A DNA stretch of 64,000 nt, taken from NCBI GenBank assembly GCA_003116995.1, contig BDSL01000060.1, positions 372,001-436,000 on the forward strand. Direction: 5' to 3'. Each line of letters begins with the position of its first letter. Position 1 is the first letter of the stretch. Shown piece by piece: positions 32,009 through 43,115 of this stretch. Under the pieces are notes generated by a model. It ran no database searches. It was not told the origin of the DNA and saw only the letters and a program-made list of their open reading frames with translations. The position numbers were made by a program, and so were the translations under genes. This stretch comes from Yamagishiella unicocca (lineage: Eukaryota; Chlorophyta; Chlorophyceae; Chlamydomonadales; Volvocaceae).

Positions 32009-33790
32009 TCACTGATACTCCTCGCTGGACTCCGCCGCCGAGGGGCCCGCTGTTTTGTTTGTCGTGTGATGGGCCTCGGCGGCCACTTGCGGCCGCAGGG
32101 TCCGCCGGCGCCGCGCGTTCCGCAGCTTCCGCTGATGCGACCAGCGACGGATCCCCACACGGCGGCATCGTGACTTCAGCACGGAGGCGCTCACTCCCAG
32201 GATGCGAGCAGCGTCCGCCAACGGCAGTAGCTCAATGGACGTTCGCAGCAATAGCACGTCGAAGAGGGCGCCGCCGCCGCCCTCGCTGTCGCCAGTGCCC
32301 CTGTCGCTGTCGCCAGTGCCCCTGGGGGCAATGGCGCCGCGCTCTCTGCCGAAGGACGCTGAGCCGGCAGCAGCAGCAGCAGGCAGGCATTGTCTGGAAA
32401 GCCAAACGCCACAGTCCTCGCCGCCGCCACCGGCCTCCCCGGACGTCGTCATCACCGGCAGCAGCGCAGCAGCAGGTGGGACGAGGGAGCCGTCCTTTGC
32501 GGCGGGTTCGCCACCATTACCATTATCATCATCACAAGCAGCAGCAGCAGCAGCTTGGCTGCCATCAATGATCATGGACTGCTGGCAGCTTCCTCCAGCT
32601 GTAGCACGCATCACGGAACAGCCGCTGCTACTGTTGCTCCTCCCACCATAACCCGCGATCGGCTGCTGCCGCTCCTCGCCTGCTGCTGCTGCTGCCACCA
32701 CCCAATCTGAAGCCGATGCGCGAAACATGGGCGGCAGCTGTGGACTCGCTGCTGCTGTTGCTGGCTGTAGAGCTAGTGGGGCAGCTTCTGCTGAAGACGC
32801 GGGGAACGCAGGGGATTCCGACAGCAGTTTCTCGTGGCACAGAATGCCGTCCAGCATCAACGACTCCTCCCCCAACCGCTGCCCGCTGCCGTCGCCCGCA
32901 CCTGGCGAGCACACAGACGCTGCCATGCCCCAAGCGGGGGCCGCTCGCTCAGTATTGAAGGAAGACTGCTGATGCTGCTGTGCTGCTGCTGCTGCCGTTG
33001 CCGGCGCCCATTGTTGCTGCTGCTGCGGCCAGGATGGCGATGGCCAAGGCCACACAGCAACTCCCCCGGGCGCTACATGGAATGGCCATGGGGGTGCAAT
33101 CTCCATCGGCTCCAGCGCTGCTGGCTGCAGCCTCGCCTCCGCATAAGCGCCGGTGACAGCAACTCCAAACGTGCTGCGCATCACTTTGGGCTGCTGCGGA
33201 CAGTAACAGGGCGCCTGAGCGTCGCTGTGCTGGTCGGACTGCGTCTTTAAGGCAGGCGCCGACCCGCTGGTAGTGGCCACGGTGGCAGGGCTGGCCTCAA
33301 GATGGTTGAGCTGCCCGTTTATCATAGTCGAAGTCGGAGGAGGAGCAGGAGGAGCGGCGAAAAGTGAGGCGGGCGTCGCTGCCGTGACTAAGCCTGCTGC
33401 TTGCGCTTGATGGCTTTTGCAGGTCGTCACGGTCGCAGCAGGAATCGGCTTATTAGGCGTCGTGCCACAACTGCAGCCCTCTTCACCCTGGAGCACCTGC
33501 AAGTGCCTCCGATCAGAGGGTCGTCCAGCTGGGAGCGGATTTTGAAGTTGCGCGGCCGCGAGAAGGGCGACCTCTTCGTCGCGTTCTGCGGCTCTGCCAC
33601 CTTTATTTGCCGCCGACGTCGCCGCCGCGGCAAACGTCGAGCACTCGAAAGCCTGGTAGCGATTGCTTGAACAGTCGCCTTGGATGTGCTGCAGGTCTTG
33701 CAAGAATGTTAGATCGTCGGTGAGGAAGCTGCCGAGTGGGCGGGCGGCTCTCAGGTCGCTTCCGAGGCCTGAGTAGGCAGTGTGGGACAT
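32009..33790 (-). CDS. RWP-RK domain transcription factor, atypical motif (copy 1)
   Basis: A single-exon frame of about 593 codons. The RWP-RK domain lies at about residues 509-558: a helix region LPLADAARILGVSASVLKSR, then CRRVGIRRWSHQRKL. The defining motif reads RWSHQRK instead of RWPxRK, with proline lost and one residue gained. RWP-RK proteins are nuclear DNA-binding regulators of nitrogen responses and gamete fate in green algae and plants. The rest is low-complexity Ala/Gln/Ser. Near the N-terminus is a short block (AAR, F, D-x-L-x-FLxD, Q) also found in the second copy, and both share a VWPW block. The ATG at 33790 is chosen; the frame is open 20 codons further, so an upstream exon is possible. 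Strand and layout match the gene at 41583-43115. Confidence 0.85.
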   Translation of the reverse strand: MSHTAYSGLGSDLRAARPLGSFLTDDLTFLQDLQHIQGDCSSNRYQAFECSTFAAAATSAANKGGRAAERDEEVALLAAAQLQNPLPAGRPSDRRHLQVLQGEEGCSCGTTPNKPIPAATVTTCKSHQAQAAGLVTAATPASLFAAPPAPPPTSTMINGQLNHLEASPATVATTSGSAPALKTQSDQHSDAQAPCYCPQQPKVMRSTFGVAVTGAYAEARLQPAALEPMEIAPPWPFHVAPGGVAVWPWPSPSWPQQQQQWAPATAAAAAQQHQQSSFNTERAAPAWGMAASVCSPGAGDGSGQRLGEESLMLDGILCHEKLLSESPAFPASSAEAAPLALQPATAAASPQLPPMFRASASDWVVAAAAAGEERQQPIAGYGGRSNSSSGCSVMRATAGGSCQQSMIIDGSQAAAAAACDDDNGNGGEPAAKDGSLVPPAAALLPVMTTSGEAGGGGEDCGVWLSRQCLPAAAAAGSASFGRERGAIAPRGTGDSDRGTGDSEGGGGALFDVLLLRTSIELLPLADAARILGVSASVLKSRCRRVGIRRWSHQRKLRNARRRRTLRPQVAAEAHHTTNKTAGPSAAESSEEYQ

Positions 33791-35813
33791 GGAATTGCCG
33801 TCCTTGATTGCTGTAGGCACCAGATCCGAGGTAGGTGGAATGCTAAGCAAGAGCTAAAAAATGTTGAACCATGCCCCGAATGTGCTACCTCGAAACTTTG
33901 GACTGCCAAGGTTTGCTGGGCCGAGTTTCTTGAAAAGCCGGTCACCTGGACATTGCGTTGGTAAGGCAAGGGCATATTACTGGATGTATAAAGCGTGTTT
34001 GAACTCTTTGCGGAACATTGGAAGGCGCTGCACCGCGGTACCCACCCAAGCAAAGATCGTCACGCACGCCGCTCGAGGCAGGGATAGTATTGAAGTCTAG
34101 ATAATATAAGGGAGAAATATCTACTCCCTAACTTAGAGGAGCGGGATCGATTCGACTAATCGTACCGACGCGTACAGATGGGGCAAATTGATGAAGCCCA
34201 AAATTCCCGGTGAGCCAGATCAAGCAAGAGCCTTTCTGGTCATCGTAACTTGCCTTCAAGTAATAATGTTGTCAAGAACGCCAAGATTAGCGAGGTTCAG
34301 CTAGAACAGGTAAGTAAGGTTGCGACCAGCTATGTTTATCCTTCAAAAGGAAAGCGATATTTAGCAACATATATAGGGATCTTCAGAGCGCAAGGTCTAT
34401 GCACTCGAGAGGCTGAAGTCCGGCAGTGAAGCAGACAACTCCCCACCGCAGTGCCGCGTCCTATTGATTAGTGGCCAGGTCGATTATTACATGTATAAAT
34501 TTGTTGACTAACGTCGGCATGCACAGTGCTTGACGGACAACAGGCTGACACAGCTGCGGCGAAACCATTATGATCCGCCGGTTTCAAGATAGTAGGTTCA
34601 AACGACCTGCAGTAAGCACTGCCCGTGATGCCCGCATGATGCCCGTGCAAAACGACCAGCAGGCGAAACGGTGTCACATGGTGTCACAAATGATTGCAGT
34701 ATATGGCAACTGGAACATGAGGGCCGTTTTGGGTTTGTTGCCTTCAACGCAATGATAAGACGACACAGTGTCCTATTGCGGTGGTGAATCCGTCATTTAT
34801 TTCATCACCGCCTTCACTTTGGTCGTCGCGGGCGAGGCGCGCGGAAAGGCGCGTAAGAGCTTCATGAGCCCAAGAATGGGTAAATGAAAATTACCGGTAC
34901 TAGCAATTTCCCACACGTCACAGTGGAGCAAGCCGACCGCAGGTGAATAGAACCTCGCCCACGTGCGTGGGCACTGCTGCGAAGCGACGCAGGCGAAAGC
35001 CGCAGTCGCTCTAACAGGACCAAGCAACCCTACTGGCAAGAAACTTGGCCCAAATGGCCCAAATAGGACAAAAAAATGGTATGTTTTCTGCTGAGCACCG
35101 AGTGAACTAACCACAGTGCACGGCCTAGAGCAGCGTGGGCCGGGTAGTGAGCGAGCCCATAGATCCATCTGTTGACGTCCGTCGGTTTTGTTGGAGCTGG
35201 TTGGGGCGAGGCGACCTTCGCCGCGCACCTACCCCTTGCCCCTCATGTACGCAATAACGTACGCTCTGGCCAGCGAGGCCCATTCACCGCCCGTGCGCGC
35301 GCGGTGTTATGGCGAGCGACAAAGGCCACTACGCACTCACCCCAACTTGCCTGCCCCGCAATAATAAATGCCCTTACTACTAAGAAGGAGGCTAGTAATC
35401 CTTGCGCGCGCGGTCCTAGCGCTGGTGTGTGTTTACTGGGCTTGCATCTCCAAGCACGGGCGGCGTGCCCAGAACAAGAGGGAGCAACTCCATACCGAGA
35501 CCTCACTGCTGTACTAGAAGCCAGCGCTAGCAGCCAGCAGCAGACGCCCCAAACGGCACAGGGAAGTAGGACATGGAAAATAACCCTAAAAAGCCTAAAA
35601 CCCGGCCCGCCCACGCGGGCGGGGCCCAACACAGTAAAACGGCGGGACCAGCAAACAGCCCGGCACATGGGCAGACACCGGCAGACTCGGGACAGAAAAA
35701 CCTCCGGCGGCCCAGGGCACCCCCCCCCCAGCCGAAAAAACGCTCCGCCCGAAAACGCCGGCCAGGAAAGGGAGCTTCACCGCGCGCGACCGGGCAGTCC
35801 CAACAAACCAAGG

Positions 35814-36389
35814 TCAAGTAAGAGGACGGCGTAGCTCAATTGGGAGAGCCCGAAAAATCCAATCCTTGTGGCCTGGGAGATCCCAGGTTCAATTCCCACA
35901 AGGTGCGGCACAGGAGATGTAGGTTCGAATCCTGCCGCCGATCCCGATGGTGCGGGCAGCCAATAGCCATCGGTGTGGTTAGGGAGGACTAACTCTAGTA
36001 TGAAGTGTTGGGGCTTAGGCCAGAGACGGGAGCGTGTGCGTCCTACGGGTGGCTCAACCATCAAGTACACTCAAGTACACCAAGCATGGCGGCATGCTGG
36101 ACATGGAGCTGGCGGAAGACCGGTTTCCGGAGAGCGCTTGAATCTCAAAAATTGATATAAATATGAGTTAGGGATGTGGCAGGAGCACCAGCCTCCGGCG
36201 AGTTGCACTAACTGGTCGTGTTCCACAGCGATAATGTGGCGTGGGCCTTAGCGATATGAGGTGGACTGGTACTGGTGGCGCGAGCGTATAGGGTGTACTG
36301 ATGCCCTCACCGCCCCGCCCCCTTAACAACATGCCAGGCCTAGTGCCGGCGTAATGTAATAATAATAATAATATCAAGTAAGAGGACGG
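35814..36389 (+). mobile_element. tRNA-derived SINE with 16-bp target duplication
   Basis: The direct repeat TCAAGTAAGAGGACGG occurs at 35814-35829 and 36374-36389 and brackets a 544-bp insert (35830-36373). The insert begins with an A-box-like TAGCTCAATTGG, has a B-box GGTTCGAATCC at about 35922, and ends in a (TAA)n tail. These are the features of a tRNA-type SINE transcribed by RNA polymerase III and mobilised by a LINE. The tRNA-like fold is imperfect, so I do not call it a working tRNA. A truncated relative is at 58144-58215. Confidence 0.85.
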
Positions 36390-36529
36390 GCAAAACGCAA
36401 AACCGGGGCAGCAGGCAGGCGGCGCCCCAGGCGCGCCCACCAACACGGTCACAGATAGGGAATAGAAATGGCTAGGCAGAGCTAATCGCACTGGAGAAAA
36501 CAAGGAATAAAACACGAACACGGGGTCTG

Positions 36530-37010
36530 CTTGGGATGTATATGGCCATGTGCAGGGGAGCCATCAGCGCAACCTCCCCCTGTGTATTGGTGCTTGCTGT
36601 TTCCTCTGGGCTCTCGGTTGTGAGGCTCTGTGTGGTTTGCCTTTCGGAACCGTCGGTTTTCCTTGCTTTCCTTGTCTCTTTCAGTGTCAGGCGATGCGCC
36701 CGATGGCTTTACCTTTAAGGTCTGGAGCCCACTGTAACAATTACAACAACAACGAAAGGCACCCGCAGACATGAGCCGCTACGACGCCTGGGCAACCACA
36801 CGGAGGAACGGGTGGGTGGCACCGACAGCACGCCACCGGCCCGCGGCACATTTTGTTGTAACGGTTACAGTGGGTTCCAGACCAAGAGGTAGAGGCACAT
36901 GTAGCTGAACAAAACCCCACAGGCGGGCACAGTAAGCAGCATCCGAAGCCACGGCAACTGCACGCGAGCGCACGGTAGGTGGGCTGGCTCCCCTAGGTGG
37001 CCAAGGCACT
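36530..37010. mobile_element. Mosaic of two LINE 3' ends in opposite orientation
   Basis: A plus-strand LINE 3' end runs to about 36746, ending in a variant TGTAACAATTACAAC. A minus-strand end reads TGTAACCGTTACAAC from 36868 downward. Between them, on the minus strand at about 36776-36830, is a short piece coding HPFLRVVA, which also occurs near the C-terminus of the LINE ORF at 48825-49595. The order implies nested or rearranged insertions. Neither copy is coding. Confidence 0.65.
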
Positions 37011-40000
37011 GCCGACCGTCTTCAGCTGCCGTGCTTTGATACATACAGGTGTTGCGAATACCGTATCCTCCCGCTGTACTGGTTGGGATCACTCAATCGG
37101 AAGAGAGATGATGAATGGTTCAGTTGAGCGATGGTGGATAACTTATCTTTACAATTAAGGGCATAATATGTCCGTAAGCTACTTAAGGGCGCTGATATTT
37201 CATCCTAGTAGTAAACAGCTACTTACCGGTACTTGAGGGTACTTGCTTGCTTGGCCGGTACATAGTCTACGCTCCTAACCATCAGGCAGCATCAGGCAAC
37301 CTAGGTTAACAGCAGTGTAACCGTTACAACAGCAGTAGTGATGATTCGAGAAGGGGACACGGCACGAGGATGATTTGAGAAGATGAAAAGCAGTATGAAA
37401 TGGGATGAACGTATCCATATTCCTCCCCGCCGCCATACATCGATTGTCGGGATGGACAGACAGCTAGCAGTGCAGACCGAAACCTCCGCAAACCGCCACT
37501 TCTTCATAGGCAGGGCCACTTCTTCATAAGGACAACGCCGACCCGCAGCCAAGCCTACAGGCATGCTGCCGCGCTTGCGCGCCGCATCCATATCCAACTA
37601 ACACCATCTATCTAGCTTGCTCCGCCCCCACCGACCACCACGCGCTTCCCCGCCACGTATCACTCGCCGCAGTAGTCGATCGCGTTGTCGAGGTTTCAGA
37701 AAAGCTATAAATAAACGAGGTTTCAGAAAAACTATAAATAAACGAGCGCCGCTTTCGTTCAAAACGTGAAAGGGAGTATATACACACTTAGCTGAACAAA
37801 GCGTCCGAATCCAAGGAAGTGCGTGCGTGCGTGCCTACCTGCCTATTGCGCCTGTACCTGCCTTGCCTGCTCATACACGCGCGCAGCAGCTCGCCCGTCC
37901 ACTACTAGCTCGGTCACTCGCGACTCAGTTGTCCGTTTTTGCATGTACATACGCGCGTACGCCCATGGACTACGTAGACAGCAGTGCGTCTGGATGGCTG
38001 GATGGACGGGCGCACCCAACGTACTGTATCCACATACACCACCAAAGCCCACACCTGAGGACGACTGAATGCACCTACCTATGTAGATATCCCTTCAATG
38101 GCGATACGTTGATCGTCAAGCATAAGACACACGTCGCACGCCTACCAAGCACGCCTACCAAGCAATGCAAGCAAGCGTGCCACGCACGCAGCCACGCACC
38201 CATCTAGCCAGCAACGTGCGTGCCGTGGGTTCATCCAGTCGGCGGTCCATCAATGACCGCACCGAAAGTGTCCGTCGCAGCCCATGCGCAACTCTGCCCA
38301 GCCAGAACGAAGTAAGGTCCTCCATACATCTAAGCAAGTAATAAGCGATAACAATGCAGCTAGTCGAGAGCTCACTCGCAAGTAAGACAGCGCGCACGCA
38401 GCAACTGCAATGCACAGCGGCTATGCCTGCCAGCTCGATCGCTATATAGATAGATAGCCCCTAGCTACGGTATCAACGCAACGCCCGTGCATATGTACTA
38501 ACCGAACAGCTAAGTTAGCGATAGGCCGCCGCCTACCCATCGCGTTCCATCAATAATAGGACCACCAAGACACGTACTGCGCCGCCGCAACCTCAGCACC
38601 CAATCCGCCGTCACGCCAGCGTGTATGCTACCGTCCATAATCTTGATTGGCTTCCATCCGTGCATCCGCGCATCCTGGCCGCTATCTAGTAGCAGGGATC
38701 CGAAACGTACATACGGCAGCCATGCATCACCCCGCGCGTACTTTAGATAAGAATGCGTAATGTTGCCGCAATAGCAACCGTATGGATGATGATATCCAGG
38801 AAGGAAGGGCGCAGAAAAGGACGCAAAAACAAAGGACGTAACCTTGCAAACCCTCTTGCTCGCTCGTCCCACGCGTCCATCGATCCCACGCGTCTGGGGC
38901 TAGCTAGCTATCAGTACTACGAACGGAAAAACGCTAGGTACAGGTAGTTGTGGCGACGGCGCGCGGCACCGCCCGCCGCAAATGGACGCAGTATTTGAGC
39001 TTTGTCAGTCCATCCGCCCCGCCCTCCTATCTACCTCGCGCACACACACATAATGCCCCGGCCCCTCCGCCGGGCCGCGCGTTACGCGCCGTCCGCGGAT
39101 TGTTAACATTCCCTGGAGCACTTGTATGCGGCCTAGAGCGAAAATAATACTACACGCGCACGATGGATCATGGCACCGTTTTGTTGGACCCAGTATCAGG
39201 ACAGCGACAGGTAGACAGGTGTACATAAAACCACCATTCACGTACGTCCGCACCCGCACACCAGCCATGGATCCATGGATCCCTGGCTCCCCCGCTAACA
39301 AGAGGTAGGCGAACAGGGATGCAGAGCGAATAGTAGTGCGTGCGCGACCGCACGCATACACGTACGGATGTGAATGTTAATGTGGTCCTAACGCACAGAT
39401 GTGAACTGATTGATTACGTAACCCAAGAAAACATTCAGCGGGAGCGCGCGATGGATGGACGGATGGTGCAACAGCACGTACGGACGGATAGGCGCCGGGG
39501 CCGTCAGGAGGAGTGGTTCGGCATAATTGGACATTTTCCCGTCTCCTTGTATGATATACGCACCTAAATTGACAGCGCAAGCTGCCAACACAGCAGCCAG
39601 ATACTCGCCGCCTCGAACTCGGCATAAGAACCCGCCCGCAGCATCAGGGACGGACCCTGCCAGCCCAAACCAACCATGCCCACCCTTCATTTCATTAACC
39701 CCATCCATTCAGTTAGGAGGAAAGACCACCCGTAAATGTCGAATTCTGAACTCTTTTAACATAAGTGTGCTGCACGCCGGCTTGCGCGATAGATGACGTC
39801 ACCAGACAGCAGCAGCGGGCAAATAAACGCGGGGTGACGTTGTGCGCAGCGTTTTTTCGTACTGTGCCCAATAGTATTCGACTGCTTGCTTGGAGGAAGA
39901 TGCACATACGTGCAGCGCGCGCGAGAGCATTGCTATTGAACACCGGGATACGTACGGGTATGCCACCAGCCGTGGGCTCAACGCGTGCCTGAGACCTATG

Positions 40001-41582
40001 TGATGACTCACCCATACACCCAAGCAAAGCAAGCAAGCTAGCCATCAATATCCAGTGCATCGGGTTATCGCCCATCTAAAAATTTAATGAAGTGGGTTGT
40101 CTAGTAGTGCAACCAACCCAAGGCAGTGCGTGCTTGCATGTAGCCGGTACGCAAACACGTTCGTACATCCTCAATGCCACCAGTTAATAAAGATGCGCAC
40201 GCATCTGCCGCAACTGACCACTGCGCAACTGATGAGGACAACACTAATCCATCGAAAGACGTATAACGAGCTCGCCGCCAACGATTAACAGCTAGGTGTT
40301 GATTCAAACATACACGCACAAACGCGCCGCCCGAAGTACAGGTACCCCCGCTCCAACGTGCAGCTGGATGGCACCCGAAGGAGGGCTCCCCAAAAACAAA
40401 GCAGAAGTACGACGCACTGCACCAGACGCATGGCGGCGACTGCGTGCCGCCGCCGCCGTCGATACGCACGCCACACTCAGGAGGCACAGGTGGCTCGCCA
40501 ATCATCGCGGTCCTGTAGAACTACCAATTGTTGCCTTGATTACTTCTCGTGTCTGATAAAACTCTGTTGCCCGAGCGATTGCTTACTTGGCTGTGTAGGT
40601 GCGGTCGGTTGTAGCGTAGGCCCCGTTGGCACACACAATTGTGTGCCTTTGGAAAGGAAGCGACGTGCCGTAGGACGCAGATCGATCGCACCGACCTTGG
40701 AATTCGCACAGTGCGCACGGCAGCAGCACGACAGCTGGGAGGCGGCGGCTTGCTTACTGCCGCATGCATCCGGTCCAACTAGCCACCGCCGTGGGTGGCG
40801 GCTTGATTGGGCGGGCGGGCGGGAGGGCGGCAGGCCCGCCAGCCTCTCTCCATCCATGCATCTGCACACCAGCATTCGCAGGCCTGCTAGTTACGTGATG
40901 CGCCTCGTGCGCCTGCCTGCTGGACTGCGACTGGCGCAGTGGGTTGATGAGGCAGGGAGGGAAGCAGCGGCGCGTCCGGGTCCCTCAGAGCCTCCTCGTG
41001 GTGCCGAGCCGCGAAGTCCTGGACAGCATGTATGTTCGTTCGTCGGAGACGGACGGACGGACGCGTGGGACCATTGGCGGGCAGCAGCCGGGAGGAGGGG
41101 GCGATGGCGTGAGGCACGCAGTTGTGGCGGTTGCGGCGTGCAGTGACGCGCGCGGCGTCGATCGGGATCGGTGTTAACGAACTACCCTTAGCTAGCGCGC
41201 GGTTAAATAACCGCCATACTACGGTAACTGTGATGCCAACACCTAGTGCCGTAATTCCGGAAGGAGAGATGTGCACAAGGCAGTCTCAGGAATTGCGACG
41301 ACCTCAAACCCAAAGCGCCGTACATGCCATCACGTGGTACGCACACGGCGCGTGTTTTCCCTGTACTCCGTACCTTCTATCAGCAGCCGCCCATCCACAC
41401 CGCCTCGAAATCCCTTCCTAACGTAATGAGGAAAAAGTACAGGAATCCGAATCGCCAAGCTACCTGCGCACGTGAGGTACGGAAGCTATGCTTCCGCCGC
41501 TAGCTACGTACATTCTGCAGTCACCACTAATGTGTATACCTAATATCGGGTCTGACGCAGATTGTGGCGGTTATATATTGCA

Positions 41583-42292
41583 TCAACGCACCTCGCTTTC
41601 CTCCTCCGACAGGCCCGCATCAGCCTCCGCCGCTTGGACCAGGCGCTGCTGCAGGCTCTGCACCTTGCGCTGCGGCCAGCGGCAGATCCCCCACTGGCGG
41701 CACCTGCGCTTCAGCTCCACGACACTGCAGCCCAGACCGCGCACAGCGTCCGCCACAGGCAAGTGGAAGGTCGTGCGCAGCATTTCGCACAGGGCGGCTC
41801 TTGCGGCGGCGGCGGCGGCGGGGGCAGAAGCCGCCTCGCCGCCCCGGCCGGAAGCTACATCCTCGCCCTCGGCTTTATCTCCGGCGGAACCCACATCGGG
41901 CTCCGAAACCCGCGGGACAGCGGGTACGGCGGTGGAGGCTGCATCCAGAACATCATCACCGCCGTAAGCTCCACAACCCGAGGATCCGTTGCTCGCATCC
42001 CCTGGCGCCGTGTTGACGACGCGGCCTGAAGGAGGGCCACTCGGCTTGACCTTAACAGCTGCTGCTGCGGGAGCCATCCAAACGTCATCCACGGCCGCGC
42101 CCTCTTGCGGGAGCGGAGGCTGCACATCACCGCAGGTGACTGCCGTACTGTACCGCGGGTACGGGACGGTAGTGAACGGCCAGGGCATGGCCGCAACCTC
42201 AGCCATCAGCGTGTCTTGGACTGCTGCGTAGCCGTCTCCTTGGGTACCCGCCATCAAACCCCGCGGCACGTCGCCGCCACAGCCGCCACCCA

Positions 42293-42326
<34 letters not shown>

Positions 42327-43115
42327 AACACCGCCGCCAGAGGCCGCCGTTGGCTCAGCAATAGCTACTAGCGGCTGCTGGCGTGCTACTGCCGCCGCCC
42401 GTGGCTGGGTGACTGACGGGGGCGGCCATGATCGCCAGGGCCATACGGCAGCGCCAACGGCAGGAAGCGGCGGGAGTGACGCTGCAGTCTCCTTTGGCTC
42501 CAGCAGTGATGAGGGACTCGATGACGACGTGCGAGCCCTTCGTGCGTCATCCGCCAGGTCATGACGCTGCAGCTGCGTGTCGCGGCTGGCGGAGAGGCCG
42601 GGCGCCTGATACTGCGGTGTACTAGTCGTTGGGTTTAGGGCCGGCGACATGTCGCTGATGAGGTGCAGGGGCGCCGCAGCCCGCTGAACGGATGCCTCCA
42701 GCGCCGTTGCGGTGGTGGACTGCTGCCGCTGAGGGAGGCTAGCAGCAGCAACAGGCGTGGGCTCCGCTGGTCTGTGGTTGGTGTCATTAGCGGCGCCCGG
42801 AATAATCGGCCAGCAGTAGCGGCGGCTATGAGGCGCTGGGGCCGGCTGCTGCTCGAAAGGAGGCGACGGAAATGGAGCAGCCGCGAGCTGCTGCACCCCA
42901 TCGGTAGGAACCATGTCAGGTACAGTCATTGCTGCGGCCGCGGCAGGCACCACGTTGTCCTGGTAGGCGACCGATTCGACAGCCCGATGGGCTTGCATAG
43001 GGGGAACGTCATGGAGAAACGGCAATTTATCAATTCGGAAGTCGAAGGACTGGCGGGCCGCTGTCGCGTAGCTTCCGGGGTCCTCGGCTTCATTATTCGG
43101 GCTAGTAACAAACAT
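41583..43115 (-). CDS. RWP-RK domain transcription factor (copy 2)
   Basis: A single-exon frame of 510 codons with an ATG at 43115. The RWP-RK domain is at about residues 442-490: FHLPVADAVRGLGCSVVELK followed by CRQWGICRWPQRKVQSL, with the canonical RWPxRK signature. The C-terminal tail is acidic (SEEESEVR). The long middle is Ala/Pro/Gln-rich, with short conserved blocks also present in the gene at 32009-33790: the N-terminal FRIDKLPFLHD block, an AVWPW block and a PWPF block. The two genes are therefore diverged tandem paralogues in the same orientation. The role is inferred as a DNA-binding regulator. It is much longer than the gamete-fate regulator MID and I see no feature that would make it MID. 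Confidence 0.9.

Larger units (their letters stand above)
33791..41582. other. Long gene-poor interval between the two RWP-RK genes
   Basis: About 7.8 kb. It holds a SINE (35830-36373), LINE 3' ends around 36.5-37.0 kb, a tail fragment near 37.3 kb and otherwise unassigned DNA. From 37.6 to 41.4 kb there are many short CG/AC runs (for example GTGCGTGCGTGCC) but no repeat array and no ORF with a domain. Frames such as 40358-41146 are Arg/Ala-rich and look random. The 5' regulatory sequence of the RWP-RK gene at 32009-33790 should lie just above 33790. Confidence 0.5.

Noticed and set aside
35830..35945. A functional tRNA gene
   Set aside because: The B-box arm is good, but the acceptor stem has mismatches, the distance between the arms is too long, and the segment is the head of a SINE with target duplications.
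40358..41146. A 262-codon Arg/Ala-rich ORF
   Set aside because: No domain, random-like composition, no splice structure, and overlapping ORFs of similar length on the other strand.
41583..43115. Identification as the gamete-fate gene MID
   Set aside because: MID proteins are much shorter and intron-containing. Only the RWP-RK domain is shared, as in many other family members.
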